Shown: in pieces, positions 55,360-64,000 of the stretch
How positions within the stretch are numbered: the stretch's first letter is position 1
How the letters are laid out: each line of letters starts with the position of its first letter
Program-made: the position numbers and the translations under genes
Assembly: GCF_020404745.1 (NCBI RefSeq)
Contig: NZ_JAIZAP010000005.1
Span: forward strand, 1 to 64,000
DNA: 64,000 nucleotides
Direction: 5' to 3'
Source: Aquibacillus saliphilus
Lineage (GTDB): Bacteria; Bacillota; Bacilli; Bacillales; Amphibacillaceae
Notes under the pieces: generated by a model
Told to the model about the DNA's origin: nothing
Seen by the model: only the letters and a program-made list of their open reading frames with translations
Database searches by the model: none

Positions 55360-55824
55360 TCATTCCTTTATACTTGGTTTTCCATCAGGATACGGAACAT
55401 TTTCTAACTGATCGCCGAGCCATGATTCGCCATTTTCCCAGTGTTCCTTTTTCCAAATTGGCACAATTTGTTTTATACGCTCAATAGCATATTCATTTGC
55501 CTCGTACGCCGCTTTTCGGTGTGAAGAAGAAACAGCTATAACAACAGCAATATCGGATATATCTAACTGACCAATTCGATGAGTAATTGCCACGAGAGTT
55601 TTCGGCCATTTAGCTTGTATCTCGTCCCCAATCGTCTTTAACATCTTGACTGCCATAGGCTTATATGCTTGATACTCAAGATAGACTGTTTTCTCCCCCT
55701 TAGTCCATTCTCTTACGGTACCAATAAATGTTGTTATCGCACCCGCTTCTCTACTCTCAACCTTCTTCACTAAAATTTCTGGTTTGATAGGTTTATCTAC
55801 AATTTCAAATAATTCTTCTTTCAC
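55360..55824 (-). CDS. moaE: molybdopterin synthase catalytic subunit
   Basis: A 154-aa partner of MoaD that converts cPMP to molybdopterin. GAITTFIGTVRE near the start and VAVSSSHRKAAYEANEYAIERIK with the catalytic-region IWKKEHWENG near residue 130 are family hallmarks. Starts with GTG after AAGGGG. A family A repeat separates it from moeA. Confidence 0.95.
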   Translation of the reverse strand: MKEELFEIVDKPIKPEILVKKVESREAGAITTFIGTVREWTKGEKTVYLEYQAYKPMAVKMLKTIGDEIQAKWPKTLVAITHRIGQLDISDIAVVIAVSSSHRKAAYEANEYAIERIKQIVPIWKKEHWENGESWLGDQLENVPYPDGKPSIKE

Positions 55825-55858
55825 AATACAACCCCTTCCAAATGGTGTTCTTAAGCAT

Positions 55859-55991
55859 GAACAAAAGCGCAGGCGCCTAGCTCACTACCGACAAGCTTAA
55901 GACAAGCCTCGGCGTGGTGTTCTTTGCCACAGAGAGGATTGACTTAAGACCTTGAGGTGGTAGGTGCCGGAGCTGGACGTGGCTAAGCTTA
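55859..55991 (+). repeat. dispersed intergenic repeat, family A (best-preserved copy)
   Basis: GAACAAAAGCGCAGGCGCC, GACAAGCTTAAGACAAGCCTC, GTGGTGTTCTTTGCCAC, TTGACTTAAGACCTTGAGG, GTGCCGGAGCTGGACGTGG in order. The 5' and 3' halves are partly complementary (CAAGCTTAAG, CTTAAG), so it can fold. Splits moeA from moaE. Confidence 0.78.
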
Positions 55992-56028
55992 GGAATTAAT
56001 TATCCACAGCAGTCCATTTTATAATTTC

Positions 56029-57306
56029 CTAGACATGAACAAAGGATTTAAATGTTGTGCCATCTTGATCTTCTAAAAAGATTATTTTTACATTCATTCC
56101 TTTTTGGTATCCTCTAGTTCCACCGGGAAGGACAATAAGAACATTTGCCAATCCTAATGAAGAGACAACACTTGATTTATCTAAACCTGCCGGAGTAGCA
56201 ATTAATTTTCCTTCTTCAAACGTCAAGTTTCCTCTAACAAATCTATCAAAGGGATTTGGTTTAGTAAAATCAGCACCAAGTACTGCTGTTTCTTTCTTTG
56301 AAAATGGTTGTGTAGAGTGTAAAAATGTTCGAATAATTGGTCTTGTAAATAATTCAAAACCAACATAACATGCTGACGGATTACCAGATAAACCAAAAAG
56401 TAATTTCCCATCCTTTTCAGCAATTGTCGTAACACTCCCCGGACGCATACCTACTTTATTAAATAACACGTTCGCGCCTAATTTCTGGTAAATTTCAGGT
56501 AAATAATCAAAGTCACCTACTGATACACCACCTGTAGTAATTAAGAAATCTACTTTACTTAAAGCATCCTTTACTTGGTTATAGCAAGTTGCTAGATCAT
56601 CACTGAATTGACCTAGATAAACCGGCTGTCCCCCTGCACGTTCAATTTGAGAAATCATCATATAGGCATTACTATTTCGGATCTTCCCTGGTTGTAAAGC
56701 TTCACCAACTTCTAGTAATTCGCTTCCGGTAGCAATAACTCCTATTTTCGGTTTACTACTAACCGGTACATTTTCATAGCCAAAAGTGGCTAGTAATGCC
56801 ACAATACCAGGATTTATATAGGTTCCTTTTACTGCGAGCACAGTGCCTTTTTTGGTATCTTCACCGATAAACGAAATGTTATCACCTTGCTTGAAATTTC
56901 GCTTAATTTGAATATGTGGCTTTCCGTTTATTTCTAATTCCTTTGTTAACTCAAGCATTACAACAGCATCACAGCCGTCCGGAACCTGTGCACCAGTCAT
57001 AATTCTGACAGCCTCTCCCTGACGTACAATGCCTTCAAATACACTGCCTGCACCAATTTCTCCAATAACAGTTAATGTTTGAGGACTATCCCTAGATGTA
57101 CTTTCTGTATCTACTGATCGAATTGCAAATCCATCATACGGGGAACGATCAAAAGAAGGAACGTCATGATCAGCAACAAGGTCCTCACCTAAAAAATGTC
57201 CATACGCTTTTTCAATTGGTAGATAACTCACACTACCTGCAACCGCAAATTCCATTATTCGTTCTATTGCTTCAGTTACCTTAATCGGTTTTCTTCTTTC
57301 AACCAT
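56029..57306 (-). CDS. moeA: molybdopterin molybdenumtransferase
   Basis: Inserts molybdate into adenylylated molybdopterin. The 425-aa protein has PSFDRSPYDGFAIRS, RIMTGAQVPDGCDAVV, the GGVSVGDFDY loop (near residue 252), and LFGLSGNPSACYVGFELF. GGAGG before the ATG. Follows moeB. Confidence 0.95.
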   Translation of the reverse strand: MVERRKPIKVTEAIERIMEFAVAGSVSYLPIEKAYGHFLGEDLVADHDVPSFDRSPYDGFAIRSVDTESTSRDSPQTLTVIGEIGAGSVFEGIVRQGEAVRIMTGAQVPDGCDAVVMLELTKELEINGKPHIQIKRNFKQGDNISFIGEDTKKGTVLAVKGTYINPGIVALLATFGYENVPVSSKPKIGVIATGSELLEVGEALQPGKIRNSNAYMMISQIERAGGQPVYLGQFSDDLATCYNQVKDALSKVDFLITTGGVSVGDFDYLPEIYQKLGANVLFNKVGMRPGSVTTIAEKDGKLLFGLSGNPSACYVGFELFTRPIIRTFLHSTQPFSKKETAVLGADFTKPNPFDRFVRGNLTFEEGKLIATPAGLDKSSVVSSLGLANVLIVLPGGTRGYQKGMNVKIIFLEDQDGTTFKSFVHV

Positions 57307-57317
57307 GATTATCCTCC

Positions 57318-58328
57318 TTAACCTACTAACTTATAATAAACCTTTTTTGCTTGTTCAATTGAATTTGTTCCATGGATAAATGTCCGCCCATCACGGAAGA
57401 AAACTACTCTGTAATTATCGTAAACAATAGATAATAGGAATGGATTTAGTGTGATTGTCCCCAAATTCTCCAAACTCGATGCCAAGACATCTAATTGAAA
57501 TTCCCGATTTGAACGAATTTGTACTGTGTCTCTTCCACAGAGCACTTCCGTTTTTGTTTGTGCATCATAGCTTAAATAAGGATAGCTGGGCTCGTTCCCA
57601 CAAGAAGGACAATCAGCTTTTTTAGCTCGATCGACATTAATTGTTTGATAATGGTTGTTCCACATATCAAACATAACTAGACCTTTCCGCAATGATTGAT
57701 AATCTTCTACTAATAGTTTAAAAGCTTCCGTCATTTGATGAGCTACCACCATTTGAACAGCTGGCGAAATAATACCAACAGAATCACAGGTTGCTCCTGA
57801 CAGGGTAGTAACGTTCAGTAAGCAATGGAGACAAGGTGTTTGACCTGGTAAAATAGTATAGCTCATACCAGTACTACCAACACAAGAACCAAAAATCCAG
57901 GGTATATTGTAGGACTGTAACAGATCATTGATAATAAAACGAATATCAAAGTTATCCGTTGCGTCGATCAAAAGATCAACTTCATGAAGCAACGGACCTA
58001 GATTAAGACTTGTCGCATCCATCACATGTGCTTCAATGAACACATGTGAGTTAATCTGAGTCAACCTTTTTTGGGCTGCTATTGCCTTTGGTAGTTGATC
58101 AACCGCATCGCTCTCAGCAAACAATTGTTGTCTTTGAAGATTACTAAACTCAACATAATCACGATCAATTAAAGTGAGCTTACCAATACCAGCTCGAACG
58201 AGTGCTTCAGCACTAGCAGATCCTAAAGCGCCACACCCGACAATCAACACGTGGCTTTTTTCAATTTCCGTTTGCCCAAGCGTACCAATTGGCTTGAACA
58301 AGGCTTGACGAGAGTACCGCTCATTCAC
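57318..58328 (-). CDS. moeB: MoaD-adenylating enzyme MoeB (ThiF family)
   Basis: Adenylates the MoaD C-terminus. The 336-aa E1-like protein has the ATP site VGCGALGSASAEAL (near residue 30), Arg/Asp region DRDYVEFSNLQRQ, DATDNFDIR, and the zinc Cys pairs PCLHC and CPSC. The C-terminal 90 aa is an added domain without a rhodanese active Cys. ThiF function cannot be excluded, but the context favours MoeB. Confidence 0.92.
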   Translation of the reverse strand: MNERYSRQALFKPIGTLGQTEIEKSHVLIVGCGALGSASAEALVRAGIGKLTLIDRDYVEFSNLQRQQLFAESDAVDQLPKAIAAQKRLTQINSHVFIEAHVMDATSLNLGPLLHEVDLLIDATDNFDIRFIINDLLQSYNIPWIFGSCVGSTGMSYTILPGQTPCLHCLLNVTTLSGATCDSVGIISPAVQMVVAHQMTEAFKLLVEDYQSLRKGLVMFDMWNNHYQTINVDRAKKADCPSCGNEPSYPYLSYDAQTKTEVLCGRDTVQIRSNREFQLDVLASSLENLGTITLNPFLLSIVYDNYRVVFFRDGRTFIHGTNSIEQAKKVYYKLVG

Positions 58329-58364
58329 TTTTCAAACTCCCTTTCGAATTCTAACTACCTACTT

Positions 58365-59381
58365 CTATCCGCCAATGTATGACATTTCGATTTTCTTCCT
58401 GTTTTTCGCCGTTTCTTCTGTACGCTCATCAGAATAACGATCGCTTCTCTTTTCCCAAGTTGGAACTATTGCCGCTTTTATATCATCATTACTAGCCTCT
58501 GATCGAATTATTTCTTTCAAATCAAAGCCGCTTGATGCAAATAAACACGTATAGAACTTACCATCTGCAGCAACTCTTGCTCTCGTACAAGTCGAACAGA
58601 AGGATTCAGAAACAGAAGTGATAAAACCTACTTCGGTATTTGTCCCTTTATATCGATATCTTTGGGCGACTTCCCCAACATAGGCAGGGTCAACCGGCTC
58701 AAGTTCAAATTTACTCGATAATTGAGTAAACATTTCTTTCTTCGTAACAACCTTGTCAAAATTCCAACCATTATGTTGACCAACATCCATAAACTCTATA
58801 TAACGAAGTGCAATCCCTTGCTCTTTAAAATACTCTGCCATTGGAACGACTTCTTGTTCATTCATTCCTTTTTTCACTACCATATTTACCTTTACTTCCA
58901 ATCCAACCTCTTGCGCTTTTTTCATACCTTTTAAAATGCGATCGATTCCTACATCACTATCATTTATTGATTTAAACGTATTATCATCTAAAGCATCTAA
59001 ACTAACATTTACCCGCTTAAGTCCTGCCTCTTTTAACTTGCTAGCCATTCTTTCAAGCAAAAATGCATTGGTAGTCAGTCCTATGTCTTCCAACCCATCG
59101 ATAACTGATAGTTTTTTTATTAAGTCAGGTAAGTTTCTTCGTAACAGTGGTTCACCACCAGTTAAACGAATTTTCTTAACACCTAGTTCAACAAATATAG
59201 TTGCCAAACGCTCGATTTCCTCAAAACTTAACAGATGTTCCTTAGGTAAAAACTGAAAATCTTTTCCAAATATCTCTTTCGGCATACAATAAGTACACCT
59301 GAAATTACAGCGGTCAGTTACAGAAATACGTAAGTCTTGCAATGGACGCCCAAACTTATCTTGTAAAGTTGAGTTTGCCAT
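58365..59381 (-). CDS. moaA: GTP 3',8-cyclase (MoaA), radical SAM
   Basis: First step of molybdenum cofactor synthesis from GTP. Radical SAM motif CNFRCTYC at about residues 26-33, SAM-site LTGGEPLLR, the second cluster Cys in [19 protein letters not shown], and the functional GG at the C-terminus (YIGG). All are intact in the 338-aa protein. The gene is upstream of moeB, in the same direction. Confidence 0.96.
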   Translation of the reverse strand: MANSTLQDKFGRPLQDLRISVTDRCNFRCTYCMPKEIFGKDFQFLPKEHLLSFEEIERLATIFVELGVKKIRLTGGEPLLRRNLPDLIKKLSVIDGLEDIGLTTNAFLLERMASKLKEAGLKRVNVSLDALDDNTFKSINDSDVGIDRILKGMKKAQEVGLEVKVNMVVKKGMNEQEVVPMAEYFKEQGIALRYIEFMDVGQHNGWNFDKVVTKKEMFTQLSSKFELEPVDPAYVGEVAQRYRYKGTNTEVGFITSVSESFCSTCTRARVAADGKFYTCLFASSGFDLKEIIRSEASNDDIKAAIVPTWEKRSDRYSDERTEETAKNRKKIEMSYIGG

Positions 59382-59812
59382 GTATATCTCTCCTCAATGT
59401 AAGACTTTTGATGCTATTTATTAAGTGAAACTTCATTCAGTAAGGCACTTTCCCTGTTGAATGTTCGTTTAATCAATCAAACTTGTGTGGAACGTTGACC
59501 CCATCTATTTAAATGTCTATATATTTTGACATGAGGCTTTTTACAAGTAGTTAAACTGTGATAAAAATAATCATCATAATAAGATAAAACGCCCCTACAA
59601 TTATGTAGCAACGTTTTATCCTATCATAACATTTATTTGATGGTTTCTGAAACTAGAATAGCAAAATAATTACCATGAAGACATCTAGTATAACTTCGTC
59701 TCAGGAACACCTTTTCCTGAAAATTCATCCTAGAATTACAAATGAATTTTTCATGCCGTCCAAATGAATGAGACGATAATAAAATTAATCATTTATTAGA
59801 ACACGTTTCAAA
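59382..59812. other. intergenic region between moaA and the molybdoenzyme gene
   Basis: 431 bases without a convincing gene. It contains a fold-back terminator (59583-59620) and, near 59420, a TTAAGTGAAAC...TTCATTCAGTAAGG segment that faintly resembles the sequence upstream of yutH (near 52725). No Moco riboswitch pattern was recognised. Confidence 0.6.
59583..59620. terminator. terminator downstream of the molybdoenzyme gene
   Basis: GATAAAACG (59583-59591) pairs with CGTTTTATC (59612-59620), with inner CTACA/TGTAG pairing. It is about 190 bases past the gene stop, so the link is tentative. Confidence 0.6.
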
Positions 59813-62170
59813 TTAATTAATTGTCGTTTCTAAGTCTTCTATATGTTTTTCTAGGTAGTTAACATCTTTTCTCGCATTGAAGCGTTCTGCTTTCTCTACT
59901 TTAACTGCAACACTGTATTGGGGCATTCCTGAAGGTCCATCATAAATACCTTTTGGAATTAGAAAGTTACCTTCTGGGAAATGAAGTCCAATATTTCCTC
60001 GTGCAAAATCTGCTAAAAGGGCTTTACCTTGAAAAGTACCATATTGGTTATAAACAACAATTGGTTCACCATTGGCAATATTTAACCCTTTCGCATCTTT
60101 TTCATTCAAAAGCACATCAAAGCGACCAGCTGAATTGAATGGATCTGTTTGTTTGTAAACCATTGAGTTAAACTGTTTTCCGCGACGGGTTGTAATATAG
60201 AATGTACCATCTGGTTTTTCTACGTTAGGAATATCAACTGGAATTAAGTTACCTCTTCCATCCGGAGTTGGACAAATTCCACCTTCACATAACCATGCGC
60301 CACCCCATTGAAAAACGTCCCCTTGTTTTTTAAGATGCTGAATCCCATCATAATCTCGATTAGCAATTGCGATCTCATCACGTATTTCCTGACCGTTTTT
60401 AAAATCAACTAAATGTGCTGTTTCAGGTTTTACCCTCTTAGCCAAGTCTATATAAATTTTCCACTCTGCCCGTGCTTCTTCTACTTTTTGTTTATTCCCT
60501 TCAATTTCAGGTGAATAATAAACCATACGTTCTGTTGAAGTAGAAGTTCCACCGCCTTCTTGTTCAAAGCGAGTTTTAGCTGGTAGTACAATAACTGCCT
60601 CCTTCGCATCAACCAATGTGGAAGTATTAAAAATGATATCTTGATGGACACGAATGTCTAATTCAGACAGCGCTTTTTCAATGAATTCAGGATTTGGCAT
60701 TGTTTCTAAAAAGTTACCACCGCTCATGTAATATAGCTTAAGTTTTCTTTCGTGATCTTCTGGAAGAACCGCATTTTCAAGAGATACACCGACGATTTCT
60801 CCGTTCCATTTTGGAAGTTCAAAATTCCATATCTTTTCTATTCTCTCAACGTTCTCCTCATCCCAGCCACCGCCTGGAAGAACGAATGGATCTGCACCCA
60901 TTTCACCACTTCCTTGAACACTTGAGTGTCCACGGAATGGCATGAGTCCAGCATGTTTTCTTCCTAAATGCCCACGTAGAAGTGCAAGATTTGCTACTTG
61001 CGAGATGTTATCTGTTGCAAATGAATGCATTGTTAAACCTAATGCCCATGCGTAGACAGCGCTTTTGCTTTTAGCCAAAAGCTCAGATAACTCTATAATT
61101 CTATCTTTGGTTACCCCTGAAGACTTAACAATCTCTTCCCACGTAAAATCTTGTATTTTCGCTTTAAGCTCCTCGTAACTATTAACATGCTCATTAACGA
61201 ATTCATGATTAACTGCCGAGCCATGTTCCAATTCTTCCATATCAAACCAATGTTTCATAATTCCATGCATAAAAGCAATATCCCCACCGATATTTACTTG
61301 ATAGAAATCGTCTGCAATCTTAGTTCCGAATAAGGCAGATTCAGCATTTGAAGGCACCCAATACTTATCCATCGCAGGCTCTTTGTATGGGTTAACAACA
61401 ATAATTTTTGTGCCCTTTTTCTTAGCCGCTAACATATATTTTGTTGAAACAGGTGAACTGTTCGATGCAACAGATCCCCAGAATAAAAGTACGTCAGTGC
61501 CAATCCAATCTTGATAATTAGCACTACTTGCTCCAATTCCTACAGAGCGTTTAAGAGCTGTTTTCGATGGAGAGTGACAAATACGAGATGCGTTATCAAT
61601 ATGATTTGTTCCAAGGAAACGAGATACCTTTCCAGCTACGTAGTAGGATTCATTCGTAATCCCTCTCGAAGTTAAGTAAAAACCATATTGTTTCGGATCA
61701 AGTTTTTTCATTTTTTCTGCAATCATGTCCATTGCATCGTCCCAATTAATACGAGAGAATTTATTTTCTCCTTTTCTACGAATTAATGGATATGGAATAC
61801 GTCCAAATTCACGCAACTCTGCACTGCTATACTTCTTTAACTCGTCAATTTTTGCGTGGACAATTTCTTCCTTCATAGCTGGTGCTGTACTTAAACGCAA
61901 AACATTTAAACGAGATGTACAAATATGTGGTCCTTTAAGTGTTTGATCCTGCAGACCAGATACCCCTAAGGCACAACCATCACAAACACCTTTTGTTAGA
62001 ATGTTTTTCGCATAATTTAAATTATCTTTGTTTTCCCACACAATCTTCATTGTATCTCTAATATGTTTTGGTTTTACTTTTCCAATACCAAACGGAATTG
62101 GACTAACCCAATGTTCAGGTGATGGAACTTTCGAGACTTTCATCGGGCCTTGATGTTTTGTTTCTCCCAT
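59813..62170 (-). CDS. FdhF/YdeP family molybdopterin oxidoreductase (formate dehydrogenase-like)
   Basis: A 785-aa bis-MGD enzyme of the FdhF/YdeP group, single-subunit and cytoplasmic (no Tat signal). Near the N-terminus only two cluster-type Cys are seen (GVCDGCALGV), plus an ICTSR Cys. The molybdenum ligand lies in RICHSPSKTAL (near residue 200), where FdhH has selenocysteine. C-terminal molydop-binding domain from about 650. Substrate (formate or other) is uncertain: YdeP proteins have been linked to acid resistance. The MGD genes next to it supply its cofactor. Confidence 0.88.
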   Translation of the reverse strand: MGETKHQGPMKVSKVPSPEHWVSPIPFGIGKVKPKHIRDTMKIVWENKDNLNYAKNILTKGVCDGCALGVSGLQDQTLKGPHICTSRLNVLRLSTAPAMKEEIVHAKIDELKKYSSAELREFGRIPYPLIRRKGENKFSRINWDDAMDMIAEKMKKLDPKQYGFYLTSRGITNESYYVAGKVSRFLGTNHIDNASRICHSPSKTALKRSVGIGASSANYQDWIGTDVLLFWGSVASNSSPVSTKYMLAAKKKGTKIIVVNPYKEPAMDKYWVPSNAESALFGTKIADDFYQVNIGGDIAFMHGIMKHWFDMEELEHGSAVNHEFVNEHVNSYEELKAKIQDFTWEEIVKSSGVTKDRIIELSELLAKSKSAVYAWALGLTMHSFATDNISQVANLALLRGHLGRKHAGLMPFRGHSSVQGSGEMGADPFVLPGGGWDEENVERIEKIWNFELPKWNGEIVGVSLENAVLPEDHERKLKLYYMSGGNFLETMPNPEFIEKALSELDIRVHQDIIFNTSTLVDAKEAVIVLPAKTRFEQEGGGTSTSTERMVYYSPEIEGNKQKVEEARAEWKIYIDLAKRVKPETAHLVDFKNGQEIRDEIAIANRDYDGIQHLKKQGDVFQWGGAWLCEGGICPTPDGRGNLIPVDIPNVEKPDGTFYITTRRGKQFNSMVYKQTDPFNSAGRFDVLLNEKDAKGLNIANGEPIVVYNQYGTFQGKALLADFARGNIGLHFPEGNFLIPKGIYDGPSGMPQYSVAVKVEKAERFNARKDVNYLEKHIEDLETTIN

Positions 62171-62305
62171 AGAATAATCACTCCTTAAATTTTATTTCCT
62201 TACTTTTTGTATAATTTAACCCTGGATTATCAGGTGAGAACAACGCTATATCAATACACAGACTACCTTGCCATGAACTTATATATATTCCTACTAGACA
62301 CAAAA

Positions 62306-62348
62306 AACCACCGTAAACATTTCTCTAGGGAAAAATACTACGGTGGTT
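62306..62348 (-). terminator. terminator after the DUF2294 gene
   Basis: AACCACCGTA pairs with TACGGTGGTT, followed by TTTTTTG on the minus strand. Confidence 0.85.
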
Positions 62349-62384
62349 GAGTCTTTAACAGGAGCGCTGACAAGTACCTAACCT

Positions 62385-62744
62385 TTATTCATTAAATTTA
62401 TCACTTAAATTTTCATCAAAAACGAAGATAGACATCCCAAAGTCTCGATTAATGTCAATATCGACAAATAAATCAACAAGCTTACACTTTAAGAATTCTT
62501 CCATTTCTTCAGGAGGATTCTTACGATACATTTCTTTCACCATTTCTGTTCGTGCGGCTCTGAGTACTTGTTTTCCTTCGTCCGAACCTGCAATAAACTT
62601 TTCAACCGGCGAAAGATTTCCTTCCATTTCACAAATTGCCCAGTTTTTACAGAAGGTTGTGGTAATTTTACTTGGACCTTTTCCCATATGCTTCTTTCTA
62701 AACGAGCGCACAAGGTTGCTGAATTCTGCTTCGTACCTATTCAT
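62385..62744 (-). CDS. DUF2294 protein (MpsC-like)
   Basis: A 119-aa soluble protein of the DUF2294 family (GKGPSKITTTF near residue 20, SPVEKFIAGSDEGKQVLRAAR near 45, DLFVDIDINRDFGMSIFVF near the end). Relatives include MpsC of a sodium-translocating system and proteins fused to or near formate dehydrogenase genes. Role unknown; placement between an OFA transporter and the molybdoenzyme suggests a link. Confidence 0.82.
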   Translation of the reverse strand: MNRYEAEFSNLVRSFRKKHMGKGPSKITTTFCKNWAICEMEGNLSPVEKFIAGSDEGKQVLRAARTEMVKEMYRKNPPEEMEEFLKCKLVDLFVDIDINRDFGMSIFVFDENLSDKFNE

Positions 62745-62812
62745 TAATGCCTCCTGATAAACAATATTAAACTATTAATATTGTATCATATTACTTTTTC
62801 CTAATAAAATTT

Positions 62813-64000
62813 TTAGCCAGCTATCGAACTAGATTTTGTTTGATTATCTTTTTGGCTCCGTAACTTAGTAACATTTTTCCCCGTAGCAATTGATATGAAT
62901 AGGGCCAATATAAACAAGCAAGCGAAAAACGTTAAACTTGCTTGATAGCCACCTGTTGTATCCTTAATCCATGCAGCAAACATTGGACCAACTAACCCAG
63001 CCGCCGCCCAAGCCGTTAAAATGTACCCATGAATCGCTCCTAGTTGTTTTGTTCCAAAGACATCTCCAATGAATGCTGGGATAGTAGAAAATCCTCCACC
63101 ATAACATGCATAAATAAGAACTACTAATACGCTGAAAATGATCTGACTGGTTACGCTTGGTAAGATGAAGAAAATCGGAATTTGAATAATGAAAAACAAC
63201 ATATATGTTGTCACACGGCCAATGTAGTCTGACACAGTTGCCCAGATTAAACGACCAAGCCCATTCGCTATCCCTAAAGCCCCAACAAGTGCTGCAGCCT
63301 CTGTAGTTGAAATTCCAATACTTTCTACTGCCAATGGTTTCATCGCTGAAATAACCGCAATACCACATGTTACGTTAATAAACAACATCAACCATAAGAA
63401 ATAAAAACGTTTTGTTTTGATTGATTCGTTTGCCGTTAACTGTGCTAAATCTTCTTTAATTTTAGTTTTCCCTGACGCAACCTTTTCCTTGAAACCTTCC
63501 GGAGCCCAATCAACTGGAGGTTTTTCTAAGTAAAGTGATGATACTGTCATCACTACAAAATAAGAGATTCCTAGAATATAAAATGTATTTGCAATTCCTA
63601 CAGAATTAATTAAAGCATCCATTATTGGACTACTTATTGCTGCAGCGAAACCAAATCCCATAATTGCTAAACCTGTTGCAAGACCACGTCTGTCAGGAAA
63701 CCATTTTACCAATGTTGAAACCGGAGCTATGTAACCGACTCCTAACCCGATTCCACCTAGCACTCCATAGAAAATATATAAAAGTGGTAATGAACCGATT
63801 GCAACTGCAAAACCAGATCCAAAAATACCTATTCCAAAAAATGCAGCCGCTAGCAATCCCGCTTTTCTAGGACCATACTTCTCAACGAAGTGACCAAGAA
63901 ACGCTGCTGACAAACCTAAAAATAAAATTGCTACACTAAACGTAAATTGAACTTCCCTGGATGACCATCCAAATTCTTCGATTAAAGGCGTAGTAAAGTT
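62813..64000 (-). CDS. OFA family MFS transporter, 5' end beyond the window
   Basis: At least 396 aa remain, open to the last base, so the N-terminus is missing. Twelve-span major facilitator of the oxalate/formate antiporter type: LGGIGLGVGYIAPVSTLVKWFPDRRGLATG (split over residues about 90-120 of the visible part) is the family block. Probably carries a carboxylate such as formate or oxalate. Its neighbours (DUF2294, formate dehydrogenase-like enzyme) fit a formate-related role; that is inference. Confidence 0.9.
   Translation of the reverse strand, partial: NFTTPLIEEFGWSSREVQFTFSVAILFLGLSAAFLGHFVEKYGPRKAGLLAAAFFGIGIFGSGFAVAIGSLPLLYIFYGVLGGIGLGVGYIAPVSTLVKWFPDRRGLATGLAIMGFGFAAAISSPIMDALINSVGIANTFYILGISYFVVMTVSSLYLEKPPVDWAPEGFKEKVASGKTKIKEDLAQLTANESIKTKRFYFLWLMLFINVTCGIAVISAMKPLAVESIGISTTEAAALVGALGIANGLGRLIWATVSDYIGRVTTYMLFFIIQIPIFFILPSVTSQIIFSVLVVLIYACYGGGFSTIPAFIGDVFGTKQLGAIHGYILTAWAAAGLVGPMFAAWIKDTTGGYQASLTFFACLFILALFISIATGKNVTKLRSQKDNQTKSSSIAG

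Noticed and set aside
1-64000. CRISPR array, prophage or complete transposon
   Set aside because: I saw no regularly spaced direct repeats, no phage structural or integrase genes and no intact transposase.

Overview
The window is chromosomal DNA from a low-GC Gram-positive bacterium of the family Bacillaceae. The evidence is the AT-rich sequence, GGAGG-type ribosome binding sites, sporulation-associated genes (kapB, yutH, ytpB), a leucine T-box, an FMN riboswitch, and gene order that follows two Bacillus subtilis blocks: leuS-ytzC-ytqB-ytpB-ytoA-metK-ytlACD-ytkD-men, then yugO-yugN-pgi-yuzA-yugI-yugF-patB-kapB and yuiD-yuiC-yuiB-yumB-yumC-yutM-dapF-yuzB-yuzD-yutI-thrB/thrC/hom-yutH-yutG. The dispersed intergenic repeats point to an Oceanobacillus/Virgibacillus-like lineage, but the genus cannot be fixed from the sequence alone.

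Layout. 1-3.4 kb: the 5' end of a 16S rRNA gene on the minus strand with tandem promoters, then leuS under a Leu (CUC) T-box. 3.4-11.4 kb: ytzC, ytqB, the C35 terpene synthase ytpB, ytoA, metK (with no visible S-box), the ytlACD ABC importer and ytkD. 11.4-15.4 kb: three poorly characterised small genes, a Fur-controlled siderophore-type ATPase and a LexA-controlled Y-family polymerase (uvrX). 15.7-24 kb: menaquinone synthesis (menE, menB, menH, menD, menF; divergent menA; a hotdog thioesterase that may be the DHNA-CoA thioesterase). 24-26 kb: ribU with its FMN riboswitch. 25-32 kb: an M42 peptidase, a thioredoxin-like protein, a K+ channel, pgi, S1-domain protein yugI and yugF. 32.3-33.0 kb: the relic of an IS200/IS605-type tnpB element. 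33-38 kb: patB, sodC, kapB, khtTU (with a damaged khtU start) and ptsH. 38-48 kb: deoD, yuiD/C/B, NDH-2 yumB, yumC, an MBL hydrolase, Fe-S factors yutM and yutI, dapF. 48-53 kb: hom-thrC-thrB with putative CodY and CcpA sites, yutH, pgpA. 53-64 kb: molybdenum cofactor synthesis (mobA, mobB, moaD, moaE, moeA, moeB, moaA) beside an FdhF/YdeP-type molybdopterin oxidoreductase, an MpsC/DUF2294 protein and an OFA-type transporter cut by the window end.

How the parts fit. The men genes supply the quinone used by NDH-2 (YumB). YutM and YutI serve Fe-S assembly, needed by MoaA and the molybdoenzyme. The Moco genes feed the FdhF/YdeP enzyme beside them. Two dispersed intergenic repeat families run through the window: a GC-rich repeat of about 130 bp whose copies all face the same way, and an AT-rich MITE-like element of about 110 bp with ATCAATTTCATAAT-type inverted ends and a long central hairpin. 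I saw no CRISPR array, prophage, tRNA gene or complete transposon, and no clear novel multi-gene defence or biosynthetic system. The best leads are the two repeat families, the metK leader, the tnpB relic, the hom regulatory region, the khtU start and an orphan terminator that may end a small RNA.
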